From Anisodus tanguticus (Eukaryota; Streptophyta; Magnoliopsida; Solanales; Solanaceae): a DNA stretch of 64,000 nucleotides. The DNA lies in assembly GCA_034509755.1 (NCBI GenBank), contig CM067549.1:44816052-44880051 (forward strand). The letters are read 5' to 3'. Both the position numbers and the translations under genes were made by a program. The notes beneath the pieces are model-generated. The model was not told the origin of the DNA. It did not search any database and saw only the letters and a list, made by a program, of their open reading frames with translations. The first letter of the stretch is position 1. Each line of letters begins with the position of its first letter. Shown in pieces: positions 1 to 10,314 of this stretch.

Positions 1-187
1 CTTCCATTATCACATTGAATGTTTCTAATTTCCCATTCAAATTGGGTACGGATGAATGCTCTAAACGATAAAAATGTGGAAAAAACTTAAGACTTTTTAG
101 ACAACGAAAAAGTCCACAAAAAATTAGAATAAACATCCAAAAAAACACATAATAACGATGTCCCAAAGAGCTCAAAATGGGAGATGT
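1..187 (-). pseudogene. Copia-1 integrase core, 5' start only
   Basis: This stretch aligns with 16518-16683 plus the short segment after 20297 of Copia-3, where the integrase core begins. It has several stops and indels in the minus-strand reading and is cut by the window edge. It matters because it shows the uninterrupted target site at which hAT-2 inserted in Copia-3 (around 160-185). Confidence 0.6.
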
Positions 188-502
188 CTACAAATCACTA
201 TGAATAATATCAAATGGCATCAAAGTACTAGAAGTAGAGGCTACAAACGGTAATCTAACATGTTTCCCAGGCGGACAAGAAGGACAAACATTAGTACTAC
301 GCGTACTATTACAATCAATAAAATTATTATTTTTAAAAGAGGAAAGAACATACGCTCCCAGATGACCCAAACGCGCATGCCACAAGGAAGGTGCTAAAGC
401 GGCAAACGTTGACGGTGTGGCTTGAGTAGTGGTAGTGATAGGATTGAGATCACCCCGACTATTACATCTCATTAGAGGTATCACCATCGTGAAATCATTC
501 AC
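188..502 (-). pseudogene. Copia-1 GAG-pre-integrase and zinc-finger region
   Basis: The 104-residue minus-strand frame holds the LWHARLGHLG motif that marks the GAG-pre-integrase domain of copia polyproteins. It is followed by a CPSCPPGKHVRLPF stretch (the Cys pair of the integrase HHCC finger) and ends with the DIIHSDL motif containing the first integrase-core aspartate. The frame is out of step with the protease segment at 536-772, so the polyprotein is broken between them. Confidence 0.8.
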
Positions 503-535
503 AGAGAATCCAAAAGGGTCAAAGTCAATAGAAAC

Positions 536-772
536 TCAATTATCAGTTGTAAATTTTCGAACAGACACCAAATTTTTAATTAAGTGAGGAACATGAAGGA
601 CATTTTTCAAGGCTAAAGGCGGGTTTGGGGGAGATAAATTTGTGTGACCATAACCACAAATTGGAATTGAATTACCATTACCAATAATTATGCCACGATT
701 TTTGCTCAAATTGAAATAAGACGAGAGATTACCTGGTGTGAACGTCATGTGAGAGGTAGCACCGGTGTCCAT
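536..772 (-). pseudogene. Copia-1 aspartic protease fragment
   Basis: The frame starts with MDTGATSHM, the D-T/S-G catalytic motif of copia aspartic proteases, and continues with NVLHVPHLIKNLVSV, the conserved end of the domain. The catalytic Asp-Thr-Gly is intact. The segment lies immediately left of the hAT-1 insertion and was originally continuous with gag on the other side (4095 onward). A stop and a frame change separate it from 188-502. Confidence 0.85.
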
Positions 773-792
773 GTCCCAATTTACATCAGGTG

Positions 793-800
793 GATTTAAT
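793..800. repeat. Target-site duplication of hAT-1, left copy (GATTTAAT)
   Basis: The 8-bp GATTTAAT directly abuts the left terminus of hAT-1 and is repeated at 4087-4094 directly outside the right terminus. Eight base pairs is the duplication length made by hAT transposases. Confidence 0.93.
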
Positions 801-1407
801 TAATGGTGGCCAGTGGGCCGGGTTGGGTCGGTCCCGACCCTGCCCCGATCCCACGTAAAAAAGGGGGGGGACATGACTCGATCCCGCCGACTCGATCCTA
901 CCTCTATCCCGCCCGATCCCCTCCTCTTTGCAAAAACTAGTCGTTGCACAACGACCATTTTATATTTTGGTCGTTGTGCAACGGCCAATTTTGGCCTCTC
1001 TCCCCCCCTCCCCCCAACCCCATACCCCCTATATATTTATTTTTAACCCCTAAGTTAATATATTTACACTTTAACTCAATTTTCCAACTAGAAATACCTC
1101 ATTTTCTCTTCATCTTTCTCACAAATTTTCGTACAATCTATCTCTCTACAAGTCTACATTGTCTACTAAATATTAAATTTTATTTGTTCATTTGTATAAC
1201 TATATCAAAGTTCAAAAATTGGGAGTGAAGTTGGCAACTAGCTTGAGGATCATCCATCGAGCAAAGTTTCAATTTTCAACCTCGATTACACGTCGACGTT
1301 ACGTTGGCATTTGGTACCTTCGTTCCTTCTTTAAATTATTATTATTATTTTATTTTAATTAGCGCACTTAATTTTATTATCTTTAATTATTTATTAGCAT
1401 AATTAAA

Positions 1408-3715
1408 ATGGAAGGAATAAGAGGAATGTTTAAGGGTAAGGGTAAGGGTGCTTCTTCTAGTAGGGGTAACAAGGGCATAGGTACTTCTTATAGTCATCCT
1501 ATTCCTAGACAGGATGATTTGATTGATTACACACATATAGATGAAATAAATTTTTTTAATGACATACCATTAGACGATGAGATATTTTCTGCAACCCAAC
1601 CAGACTTTAATTTAGAAGATAATCTAGATGACACACCCACCAGTGCACCTTAAACTGAAACTGGAACACCTCTTATTCCTCTTAGTATGAGACGAGGCCC
1701 AACACAACGAAAATTAAAATCAGATTCGTGGGCTTTTTTTGGTAGGGAGGTTTATTGAGACATGTACAAAACTTCTACAAAGCTAGGTGGGATGAATACG
1801 AGGCTACAAAGTCGGGTGACGGGGGGAGTTGTAGGCCCTAAATACGATTAACCCGATGACGGGGGGAATTGTAGGCCCTAAATACGATAAACATACAGAT
1901 AGGGAAGCAATAACAAAATTAGTTGCGGTGTAGGGTTTGCCTTTTACATTTCCTCCTCTGCTGGTTTTATTCATTACATTAGAGATATGTATAATCCTGC
2001 TTTTAACGATTTTCTTAGATCAACTGTTAGGAGAGATGTTTTTAAATTTGTACATGAATATCAACAGTATTTACGTTATTTATTATATCATTTTCCTGGC
2101 AAAGTATCTATTACGTCTGATATAGACCGTAGTACTAACGACCATGATTATTTAAATGTAACATGTCATTGGATAGCTTATAAATGGTCTATGCAAAACG
2201 TATTTTAGCATATAGATATATTGATGACAGGCACACTGGAACTTTTATTTCAGAAAATATTCATCAAGTTTGCGATTATTATGGAATAACTGATAAAATT
2301 ATGACTATTACATTAGATAATGCTTCTTCTAATAATTATGCTATTAGACTTTTAAAAGATCTTTTAACTACATCTTTTTCTAATCATTTTCATATAAAAT
2401 GTGTGTGTCATATTTATAACTTAGTTGTAAAGGATGATCTATCACTTTTTGAAGACATTCTTAATAAAATACAATTTGCTATAAACTTTATTTTTAGAAG
2501 TAATAGAATACAACGAAAAAAAGAATATAAAAGAACTTGTCACGATTGTGGACTACCTTATAGAAAAAATCCCGAAGAAGTAGTGACTATGTGGAATTCT
2601 TTATACGAACAACTACTTGTTGCTTATGATTATAGAAGACCTATAACTTTAATTTTTAACGCCACAATCGAAATCCAACTGATATGGTTGTAGATAACGA
2701 TTGGAAAAAAAAAATTCAGAACTTATTATATTTTTAGAGAAATTTTTTCAAGCAACAAAAGAATTTTCTGGTATATATTATCCTACTATTTCAACTATGT
2801 TATTTTATATAGCTCTAATATTCTTATTACTTAGTTAATATATGGAAGAACCATCTTATAAGGCACCTATTAAAAAAAATTATCAAATTAAAAGTATATT
2901 TTATGTCTATTCCCACTATTTATATTATTGGTGTTGTATTAAATCCGACTATTAAAATAGACGATTGTAAAGCACTTATTTAAATTATTTATGATTGCAT
3001 AGCTGTACTTCCACCTCCAACTCCAAAAAATCCAAATGACCAACCACCTAAGGAACCAACTAAAGAAGAAGTTTTATCAAGCATACACGATGAATGTAAA
3101 AAAGTATATAGATATTACCAACAAGAAAGTGCTAGCAACCAACCGGCTTCCATACCATCTTCTTATTCTTCAATACAACCTCAAAAAAGACATGTTGTTT
3201 CTGCGGCAAGTATGGAAAGCCTTAGAAATATAATGTATAGTGGTACCACTACTAATCAAGTTAGCGAGTTTGATATTTTTATTTTGCAAGGTGTTATACC
3301 GTACCAAGCATTTCTCAATGAAGAAGGACGTGAAGACTTGTTGAAATACTAGAGGGAGAATGAGAAGACATTTTTGACACTGTCCAAGATGGCCAGAGAT
3401 GTGTTGAACATTCAAGCGTCATCAACAGCGTCTGAAAGCATTTTTTCTGCCGGAAGATTTCAAATAGGAGAGCACAGACACTCATTAGCGGCTAACAGCT
3501 TGGAGATTGCAGTATTATACAGAGATTGGATACGAGGGGAGAGTAGAATGTTCGGTCAACCGGAGAACAACGAAGAAGACGATGAAAACTATAATGAAAT
3601 CTTATCCGACGGAGGTGGAAGCAACGTCGAGCAATTTGACCAACAAATTCCAATTTCAACCGAAGAACCACAAGACATTGTGAAGAAACTAGAAAAGGTG
3701 TTTTTAAATATATAA
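1408..3715 (+). pseudogene. hAT-1 transposase remnant (RICESLEEPER/Ac-like)
   Basis: The N-terminal piece (1408-1653) starts MEGIRGMFKGKGKG, as in hAT-2. Pieces at 1987-2208 and 2184-2693 carry the catalytic-core motif TLDNASSNN, a CHIYNLVVKDDL stretch and MWNSLYEQL, which matches the W-N-S-x-Y block of hAT transposases. The C-terminal piece (3374-3715) contains ASSTASESIFSAGRFQIG followed by a RDWIR stretch, the hAT dimerisation domain, and here it is better preserved than in hAT-2. The BED zinc-finger region between 1740 and 1930 is deleted and replaced by a 40-bp tandem duplication. Several stops and frameshifts interrupt 2690-3370. Family known: cut-and-paste transposition with 8-bp duplications. 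Inferred: inactive. Confidence 0.88.
1817..1896. repeat. 40-bp tandem duplication inside the hAT-1 transposase gene
   Basis: Two adjacent 40-bp units (from TGACGGGGGGAGTTG and TGACGGGGGGAATTG) lie where the BED zinc finger should end. The corresponding hAT-2 sequence has the unit once. Confidence 0.8.
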
Positions 3716-4086
3716 TTTTTTTAATTGTAATTTTACTATGTTATTTGCAACTTTCAACACCAAAATGTTGTAATTTTGAAATTGTATTACAAAAAAATCA
3801 TATTTCTATTAAAAAATATAAGAGGCACAAAAACTGTCTTGGTTATTTATTACACTATTTTGTACAATTATTGAGTTGTTTATATATGTTATTTTTTAAA
3901 ATTAAGTGGGAAAAAATGGGAAATCCCGTAACCGACCCGACCCCGCCCCGATAAGACCAGTCCCCTTTTTCGACGGGACCGAGAACGGGACGGGACATCG
4001 GCGGATCCCGCCAGTCCCAGCCTGCCAGTCCCGTCGGGTCCCATCCCATTGGGACCCGCCCCGTACCGCCCCATTGGCCACCCCTA

Positions 4087-4094
4087 GATTTAAT
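4087..4094. repeat. Target-site duplication of hAT-1, right copy (GATTTAAT)
   Basis: This is the second copy of the 8-bp duplication. Copia-1 homology resumes at once with TCCAAGTG, exactly as in the uninterrupted copy Copia-3 near 20925. Confidence 0.93.
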
Positions 4095-4565
4095 CCAAGT
4101 GTATGCATCACTGCCTCGATATCCGTATAAGTCGGGACTACTGCTGGGCCTGCAGCAGCCAAGACGTGCTAAGGCCGAGGCCCAGCCGAGCCGCCACCGC
4201 TGCCCACGGAGCCGCTTGGTTGTCTTGTCTATTTTGACCATTGGGCCTCTACTGGCCGAAGACCCAAGCTGATGAAGGAACTAGGCAGGGGGCCGACATA
4301 GGCCACTGCCCGTTGGCCCAAGGCATGGCCCAGGGCAACTGCCCGGTAGCCCAAGCCTGCCAAGGGTTCAGTGTCCCGATCCCCTGCTGACCGTCACTAC
4401 CGTCGGTCCATCTGCCACTACCACCGCGGCCGCCGGTCCATCCGCCACTACTGCCGCGGCCACCACCCTTACCACAACCACATCCTCCACCGCGATTTTT
4501 TCCACGATTTTGACCATTTTTTCACCCCCGTTATTACGGTTTTGACCATAATTTTTGGAGTATGA

Positions 4566-5259
4566 TTAAGAGTCATTAGTTTCATGGGGCGTGGCCACCA
4601 TCATGGCAGAATTTGCTCCGGTAACCGCCTTTTTAGCCAATCCTTCTTCTTCTAAGGTGAGCATGGAACGTGCCTGATAGAACAATAAGAGATGATTGTT
4701 TTGACGAAGAAGAGTGTCAACGCCAGTATACGCCTTTGAGATGCCTGCAACCATCTGAAGAACGAGATGATCATTAGTGACGGGCACGCCAACATTTTTT
4801 GAGTTGATCCGACAACTCTTTGAGCCATTGACAATATGCTGAGACGTTCGGAAAATCCTCCATATTAATGTGGGAGAATTCATGCTCGAGGGTCACGGCA
4901 TGGGAACTTTTGTTGTCTTGGAAGATATCACGCAACCTGTTCCAAGACTCCATTGTCGTGGCGTTGGGCTTGACAGTAGTCTGTAAGAGGTCCGTAGTGA
5001 TGGTGGAATAAATCCATTGGAGCACTGTAGCATCAAGAGTTTCCCACAACTCTCTTTCATCATCGGTGGTAGGCACATTCTCCTTGCCTTTCTCTGGTGT
5101 GATGATGTGATGGAGGACCCTATTAGACTTTGCGTGAATTTTAAATAATTCTTCCCACGTCGCGTATTGGAAGTTTTCCATCTCAAGAACGATAGGGATG
5201 TTGTTCTTGATATTGGAGACTATAAGGGCATGATGAAAGGTGTTCTTTGAGGTAGACAT
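4566..5259 (-). pseudogene. Copia-1 gag (nucleocapsid-precursor) pseudogene
   Basis: The ATG at 5257-5259 opens MSTSKNTFHHALIVSNIKN, the same start as the Copia-3 gag. The N-terminal frame (5259 to 4774) is a copia gag of the UBN2 type with the WNRLRDIFQDNK block. It shifts frame inside a run of T at 4794-4799, where this copy has one base more than Copia-3, and continues in the second frame (4883 to 4566) with QMVAGISKAYTGVDTLLRQ. Known role: gag forms the virus-like particle of the retrotransposon. The proline/glutamine-rich linker toward the protease (4095-4565) has no open frame of note. Confidence 0.87.
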
Positions 5260-5395
5260 AATGAAAGAACAAGAGGAGAATTAGGGATTCGGAAAAAAAA
5301 TGTGAAGGGATGAGTGGTCGGACGGTGGCCGAGGTTCGGAAGCCGAGAGGGCGGCGGAAGAGAGGATATTTTGAGAAGGAAAAGTTTGCTCTAGA

Positions 5396-5407
5396 CTGCT
5401 GATATCA
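5396..5407 (-). other. Copia-1 primer-binding-like site
   Basis: Read on the minus strand this is TGATATCAGCAG, directly inside the LTR end. It resembles the initiator-Met tRNA complement TGGTATCAGAGC used by copia elements, with substitutions. Confidence 0.6.
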
Positions 5408-5620
5408 TGAAAGAGAATAATCACTTGATTTTCATTAATTAAAATGTTTATATACATGATATACAATATGTAATTATGGAAAATAAATCTACATTTTCCT
5501 AATACAATACTACTATCTTTTTCTAATAGAAGACTACTACATTTTCCTAATAGAAGATTACTACCATAATTATACATGTACAAGAATTCTATTAATTATG
5601 ATAAGTAAATATATAAATTT
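5408..5620 (-). repeat. Copia-1 5' LTR (outer boundary approximate)
   Basis: On the plus strand the LTR begins TGAAAGAGAATAATC directly after the primer-binding-like site, matching the start of the Copia-3 LTR at 22137. The outer end is a guess because no second LTR or target duplication is visible. Confidence 0.65.
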
Positions 5621-6271
5621 ACATGGGCCATATAGGGCCGATATTCAAGACTATTGTGTATAGTTTCAATATCGTCTCTGCCCTTCCAGAGTTATTGAAA
5701 AATCGGTAAAGCAAACGTTGGTGCATTTTATATATAGTTCCCAATTGTCTAAATGTTATTATAAAAACTGACTAATTCAAAGTTCAATTTCTTCGGTCCA
5801 ATTAGTATTGGTCAAATAATGGAATTTGGACAAGCGACGATTTTTATGCTAAGGCCTAAAATATATCAGAATAAAACTACAATTCTCCTCTTCAGTTATT
5901 ATTTTAGTACTAGTACCTTTTTGGACGTAAAGCAGATGTATAGAACTGACCAAACAAGTAGGAAAAACTTTGTAAGTCTGAATGAATTGACTAGAGAAAA
6001 TTAATGATCACATATTTCAATCAAATATAAGGTTAACAACTTTTTTCTGTATCTATACAAATTAAATTCCTACCTACTACAAAAATAGTATTTCAATCTA
6101 TGTTGTTCAAACTCTATATACCATTAGATATCGTGTATCAGATCATTCAAAGGCTATTACATTTTACATGATCTGATAGGAGTGCAACGACATTTTTAAA
6201 GAGTACGAGCAACATAAATTTATGTTCCATATGAGGTAATTTCTTGACTTTCCCCGCAGTGAAAAATAAAA
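5621..6271. other. Intergenic stretch between Copia-1 and the U-box gene
   Basis: AT-rich sequence without a credible coding frame. The part nearest 6271 must include the 3' untranslated region of the U-box gene. Nothing else recognised. Confidence 0.6.
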
Positions 6272-7576
6272 TCAATATGACTTCTTCAGATACTTGAAAG
6301 TTGATCCATCAAAGCAATCAACTCTATCTTTGTAGATATTCATCAATTTCAATAACTCAGTAGCTTTTTCCTTAGTTTTTTCACCACATCCCACTTGTAA
6401 AACCACCAATATCTTCTGAAATGCACCTAATTTCAATGCCTCAATTACTGAATTCTCATTTCCACCTTTGCAAAGTTTCCACAAAACTGAAATTGAACAT
6501 TCAGTGGCCATTTCTGAAACATTCATAATTTTTTTTGCTATTAATGCCATTGTCAATCCATGTTCATAAGCCTTTTCTTTCCCTCCTTGAAAATTGCAAA
6601 TACTGTCCAAAACAGCTAATGCCTTCTCTGTTATGCTCTTTTCACAATCCACAAGAATTTCAAGAAGCAAAGAAACCAACCCCATGTTTACAAATTCAAC
6701 CACAATTTTGTTGTTATTTTCACTTGATGTATATGAAGCCATAGAGTAAATTACCATTAGGGAAGCCTTCGTGGCCGAAGGGCAAATCTGTACTTTAACC
6801 ATTTGGAATAAAGATTCAGCCAAATCTTGAATTTCTGTTAAGACATTTGTGCAAGTTTGGTCATAACTGAGCAACTCTTTCATGACTATAACTGCATTTT
6901 GCCTTGCTGATAAATCTTCACATTTCAAGAACCATGCCATGCAACGTAAAGACGTCGATGACCCGAGCTTCGATATTCCCTCTGCTCCAATTGGGAACAT
7001 CCATGTCAATGCAGACAACAAGTCCTTTAACAGTTCCTCCCAAATTCCCACACTAACATTCGAGAAAATCTCGAAACAGGTTGCAAATACAAAACCTGTT
7101 CGGCATTCCACTATGCATTTCTTGTTTCTTTCGCTCTCCATAGCCAAAATCCTGACTCTTCCCACTAACTCCCTACATTTCTTTTCATTCCCTCGTTGAG
7201 CTTCAACTGTTAGCCTCGAGCAAATCTCCGATACCTTAGACGAGTCGATGGGAATTCTTGGAGTTGGAACTCTTTCAATGCCATAGTTCTTATTATCAAC
7301 GCACCAATCTTGAATCATTTTCCTAATGGCATGGTTCGGTATGAGATCGAAGTTTCTCAAAGGTTGATTGGTCACAGGGCAAGTTGAATTCCCGGATTCA
7401 ATCCATTTCTCGATGTTTTCACGATCATAGGAAATTCCAGTACACAATGTGACTGGATCTTTCATCAAATAAAGAGAAATTGGACAAAGAAAATGAGATG
7501 GAATTGTAAGTTCTTTAGAAGAATTCAACTTTGTAAGCTTCTTTTTTACAGCTCTACGTCTCCAAGAAAAAATCAT
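6272..7576 (-). CDS. PUB20/21-like: U-box E3 ubiquitin ligase, PUB20/21 (CMPG1) clade
   Basis: A single-exon 434-residue protein. Residues about 24-98 form a U-box: SHFLCPISLYLMKDPVTL, the Y-DREN-IEKWI helix, then CPVTNQPL and IPNHAIRKMI. The rest is helical armadillo-like repeat sequence; around residues 262-282 the QICPSATKASLMVIY stretch corresponds to the Cys-Met-Pro-Gly region that named the CMPG1 group. Known for the family: the U-box docks E2 enzymes and transfers ubiquitin, the C-terminal repeats bind substrates, and CMPG1 members are quickly induced by elicitors and take part in defence cell death. The basic start MIFSWRRRAVKKKL and single-exon structure fit this clade. A TATA box lies about 145 nt upstream. 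The frame is clean, so I judge it functional. Which paralogue of the PUB20/21/CMPG1 group it is cannot be settled by eye. Confidence 0.93.
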   Translation of the reverse strand: MIFSWRRRAVKKKLTKLNSSKELTIPSHFLCPISLYLMKDPVTLCTGISYDRENIEKWIESGNSTCPVTNQPLRNFDLIPNHAIRKMIQDWCVDNKNYGIERVPTPRIPIDSSKVSEICSRLTVEAQRGNEKKCRELVGRVRILAMESERNKKCIVECRTGFVFATCFEIFSNVSVGIWEELLKDLLSALTWMFPIGAEGISKLGSSTSLRCMAWFLKCEDLSARQNAVIVMKELLSYDQTCTNVLTEIQDLAESLFQMVKVQICPSATKASLMVIYSMASYTSSENNNKIVVEFVNMGLVSLLLEILVDCEKSITEKALAVLDSICNFQGGKEKAYEHGLTMALIAKKIMNVSEMATECSISVLWKLCKGGNENSVIEALKLGAFQKILVVLQVGCGEKTKEKATELLKLMNIYKDRVDCFDGSTFKYLKKSY

Positions 7577-8092
7577 AGTGACTTTCTACTTTCTAGTAAA
7601 AAAAATAACAAAAATGAACAAAAAGATATTTGAGAGACTTAGAAGTAATTTTTTGGTACAAAATTTTGATGGGGTTTTGTTATAATGTGTTTTTTTTTAC
7701 CACTCTTGTTAAGAAGGGGGTATATATATATGGTGTAGGACTTAGGGAAAAGGAGAATATTTGGTAAAAGAAACATTCAAAATTCATAAGAAGAAGGTTT
7801 GTAATAGTACGATGTAGTATTTGAACACTGACCGTTGAATATTTGAAGAAGAAAATAAAGTCTATATGTTAACAGCTAACATTTTTAGAAATAGTTATAT
7901 TTTCTTTGAATATATTTCTTATAAAATAGTAGGAAAACGTACACGGTTTGACCCGATGACCAAGTCGGTGGGTCGTGGCTGACCTGTCAAAGGATGGACT
8001 TTTTCTTTCTATTAACGACTTTTTGTTTTCTCCTTTAATTTTGTGTTGAATGAAATTGAGATGGTTCTACCGTTAGATCAGCACTTGGAGAA
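7577..8092 (-). promoter_or_regulatory. Promoter and 5' region of the U-box gene
   Basis: This interval lies between the U-box start codon and the left target duplication of Copia-2, so Copia-2 sits about 520 bp upstream of the gene. It contains the TATA element listed separately and one TTGACC word (7948-7953), which matches the W-box core bound by WRKY factors. A single hexamer is weak evidence by itself. Confidence 0.5.
7721..7732 (-). promoter_or_regulatory. Probable TATA box of the U-box gene
   Basis: An uninterrupted TATATATATATA run lies about 145 nt upstream of the U-box ATG. The distance is reasonable for a plant gene with a leader of roughly 110 nt. Confidence 0.55.
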
Positions 8093-8097
8093 ATTGA
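8093..8097. repeat. Target-site duplication of Copia-2, left (ATTGA)
   Basis: ATTGA directly precedes the TGTTGGG start of the 5' LTR and is repeated at 14343-14347 after the 3' LTR. Five base pairs is the usual copia duplication. Confidence 0.9.
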
Positions 8098-8716
8098 TGT
8101 TGGGTATTGATATTGGTGAATGGGAAATGATGGGATGAAAAGTAAAGGGAATGTAAAAGGTCCCTTTTGCCTTGGGTAAACCAATTGTCCCACATCGGAA
8201 AAAGAAAGAAAAAGAGAGGTGTATATATTACATTACACCTTCTCTAGTCACTAAAAGGGTTGAGGGGGCAAGGACCCCTCACGCCGTCGTCGTCGCTCGC
8301 TCGACTCGGCTTCGGCTTCGGCTTCGGAAAGGTTGCAAACCTTCAGAAACAGTACTTCCATGCCGCTATAAATTCGTTTGATTCCTCAGAATTTTACTTA
8401 CTAATTTCTGAACAACACAAACTTCTTCCTCTTCTGCACAAATAAATTCTGTGTGATATACTTTCTTGTTGAGTGGTTCGCCGCTACTCCGAATTTTGAG
8501 TACTACTATTCTGGTAAGATAATCGTTCTATCCTGGGAGGGGATATTCCATCAACCTCGAGTACTGTGAGGGGAATAATTTCCTTAAGGACACACTTTGA
8601 ACTAAGTGGGCTCGATTATATTCTGAAAAAATTATTCTTATTTTTTCAACACCGATTCTGTTTATTTTCAGTTATTATTATTTACTGGGTTTTTTTTGGA
8701 AGACAGATTAATAACA
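8098..8716 (+). repeat. Copia-2 5' LTR (619 bp, short form)
   Basis: It starts TGTTGGGTATTGATATTGG and ends AATAACA. It lacks a 198-bp block present in the 3' LTR (13754-13951); the junction is at 8327/8328, inside a CGGCTT/TTCGG repeat tract. Confidence 0.93.
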
Positions 8717-8748
8717 ATCTTAAGGAAATTATATTTTTAGATTAATCT

Positions 8749-9043
8749 GTATTCTGTTTTGGAGACTAAAACCTGTGTGGTTTTCTACTCCGTATGAAAT
8801 TTCATATTATGACTTGAAGACATAAAAACTTCGTTGGAATATTAAAGTCCATACTTGTACAACGATTTGAAGAACATAAAAACTTCATCGTTGCTTTGTA
8901 TTCTGGTTTGGAGATTAAAACTTGTGCAGTTTTCTACTCCATATGAATATTAGTATTCTGACTCGAAGATATAAAAAATTCGTTGGAATACTAAAGTTTC
9001 ATAATTATACTGCGATTTGAAGAAATAAAATCTTCATCGTTTA
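8749..9043 (+). repeat. 148-bp tandem repeat in the Copia-2 leader
   Basis: Two diverged units begin at 8749 and 8897 (both TGTATTCTG followed by TTTGGAGA), with a partial third unit to about 9100. They lie between the 5' LTR and gag. No clear initiator-Met primer-binding site is visible directly after the LTR. Confidence 0.75.
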
Positions 9044-9116
9044 AGTCTGTGATTGAATTGTTATTCTGGTTTTATTAACTAAAACAGTTTGTCGATTTGA
9101 CAGTGACAAACGAATA

Positions 9117-9975
9117 ATGACAATTGAGACTGGAACTACCTCTGTGAATACTGCACCAGCGGTTACTCCTACAACCCGTACCGCATTGTGCCACCTACCG
9201 AGAAACTGTGAAGTTCACCTGCCAACTTTAAAGGATGGCAGAAAAGAATGTTCTTTTGGCTTACCACCCTTGGTATGCAAAAGTTCACCAGTGAGGACCC
9301 TCCCGTGTCTGCCGCCGACATGCCTGACAACCAACAGTTCATGGTTACTGAGGCTTGAAAACAGGCTGATTTTTTGTGCAAAGGCTACATTTTGAGTGCC
9401 TTAGAAGATGACTTGTACAACGTCTACAGTGCGGTAGAGAGACTTCCAAAGAACTATGGAGTGCACTTGAAAAGAAGTACAAAACCGAAGATGCTTGCTT
9501 GAAGAAGTTTGTGGTTGCCAAATTCCTAGACTACAAAATGGTGGATGGAAAAACCGTTGGAACCCAAGTTCAAGAGCTTCAGCTTATTTTCCATGACCTT
9601 ATTGTTGAAGGTATGGTAGTAAATGAAGCGTTCCAAGTGGCTGCAATGATTGAGAAGTTGCCTCCCTCATGGAAAGATTTCAAGAATTATCTTAAGCACA
9701 AAAGAAAGGAAATGAAGTTGGAAGATCTTGTGATTCGTCTCAAGATCGAGGAAGATAACAAAACCGCTGAGAAGAGGTACCGTAAGACTTCACCAATTGA
9801 AGAGGCAAACATCGTTGAAGATGCTGCTCTGAAAAAGAACAAGAAAAGGAAGAGGCCTTCTGGAAAGGAGAAGGATTCCAACAAGAAAAAATTCAAGGGC
9901 AACTGCTATAATTGTGGGAAAGCTGGCCACAAAGCCCCAGATTGTCGTCTCCCGAAAAAGGACAAGGGAAAATGA
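9117..9975 (+). pseudogene. Copia-2 gag pseudogene
   Basis: The ATG at 9117 opens MTIETGTTSVNTAPAVTP, but the frame is lost within about 30 codons and passes through several frames to 9499, where the intact C-terminal part (158 residues) resumes. That part holds the gag core (VGTQVQELQLIFHDLIVEG, IEKLPPSWKDFKNYL), a lysine-rich segment and one CCHC zinc knuckle CYNCGKAGHKAPDC that binds RNA. It ends with a stop at 9973-9975, whereas Tork elements normally continue into protease in one frame. Confidence 0.88.
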
Positions 9976-9984
9976 CAAGCCAAT

Positions 9985-10287
9985 ATGGTGGAAAAGAATG
10001 ATGATATGGATCATTTGTGTGCAATGCTATCAGAGTGCAATTTGGTTGGAAATCCAAAGGAGTGGTGGCTTGATTCTGGTGCCACTCGACATGTTTGCGC
10101 TACAAAAGAAGCATTTGCAACCTACGCTCCCGCTGGACCCGAAGAGGTACTGTTTATGGGAAATACTGCAACAGCCAAGGTTGAAGGATATGGGAAGATA
10201 CTTCTGAAAATGACTTCCGGCAAGGTGCTGACTCTCAACAATGTTCTGCACGTTCCCACAATCAGGAAGAATTTAGTTTCAGACTGA
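9985..10287 (+). pseudogene. Copia-2 protease segment
   Basis: The 100-residue frame contains WWLDSGATRHVCATKEAF, the D-S-G motif of the copia protease, and ends NNVLHVPTIRKNLVSD where the family usually reads LVSGSLL; a TGA follows. It is in frame with gag across the TGA at 9973. Confidence 0.87.
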
Positions 10288-10314
10288 CTGCTCGTCAAAA
10301 ACGGGTTTAAGTGC

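Larger units (their letters stand above)
801..4086 (+). mobile_element. hAT-1: Ac-type hAT DNA transposon with degenerate transposase
   Basis: The 3286-bp element is bounded by GATTTAAT duplications. Its termini are inverted repeats: the left begins TAATGGTGGCCAGTGGG and the right, read inward, TAGGGGTGGCCAATGGG. Both ends are GC-rich with many CCCGA/TCGGG words, while the interior is AT-rich and encodes hAT transposase fragments on the plus strand (1408-3715). It is a clear relative of hAT-2 at 16691-20288, sharing termini, the 5' untranslated segment (around 1225-1330) and the protein. The BED zinc-finger segment present in hAT-2 is missing here. It lies opposite in orientation to its copia host. 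Non-autonomous in its present form. Confidence 0.93.
1..5620 (-). mobile_element. Copia-1: truncated Ty1/copia retrotransposon, minus strand, split by hAT-1
   Basis: Reading leftward, the element has an LTR (from about 5620 to 5408), a primer-binding-like site, gag, protease, GAG-pre-integrase and the beginning of integrase, which runs off the left edge. It belongs to the same family as Copia-3 (15109-22429): the gag start, the protease region and the integrase flank align base by base. A hAT transposon (801-4086) sits in the gag-protease linker. The outer LTR end is not certain because its partner LTR lies outside the window, so 5620 is approximate. The reading frames carry a frameshift and stops, so the copy is dead. 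The lineage may be Ale/Retrofit, but this is not secure. Confidence 0.9.

Noticed and set aside
3855..4241. Overlapping open frames in several phases in GC-rich sequence (also 813-1046, 15721-16038, 16696-16977, 19950-20313)
   Set aside because: They arise because GC-rich hAT ends and proline/glycine-rich copia linkers have few stop codons. The predicted proteins are low-complexity Gly/Arg/Pro strings with no domain.
4371..4565. His/Arg-rich 64-residue plus-strand frame
   Set aside because: It is antisense to the Copia-1 gag-protease linker and reflects its repeated codons, with no other support.
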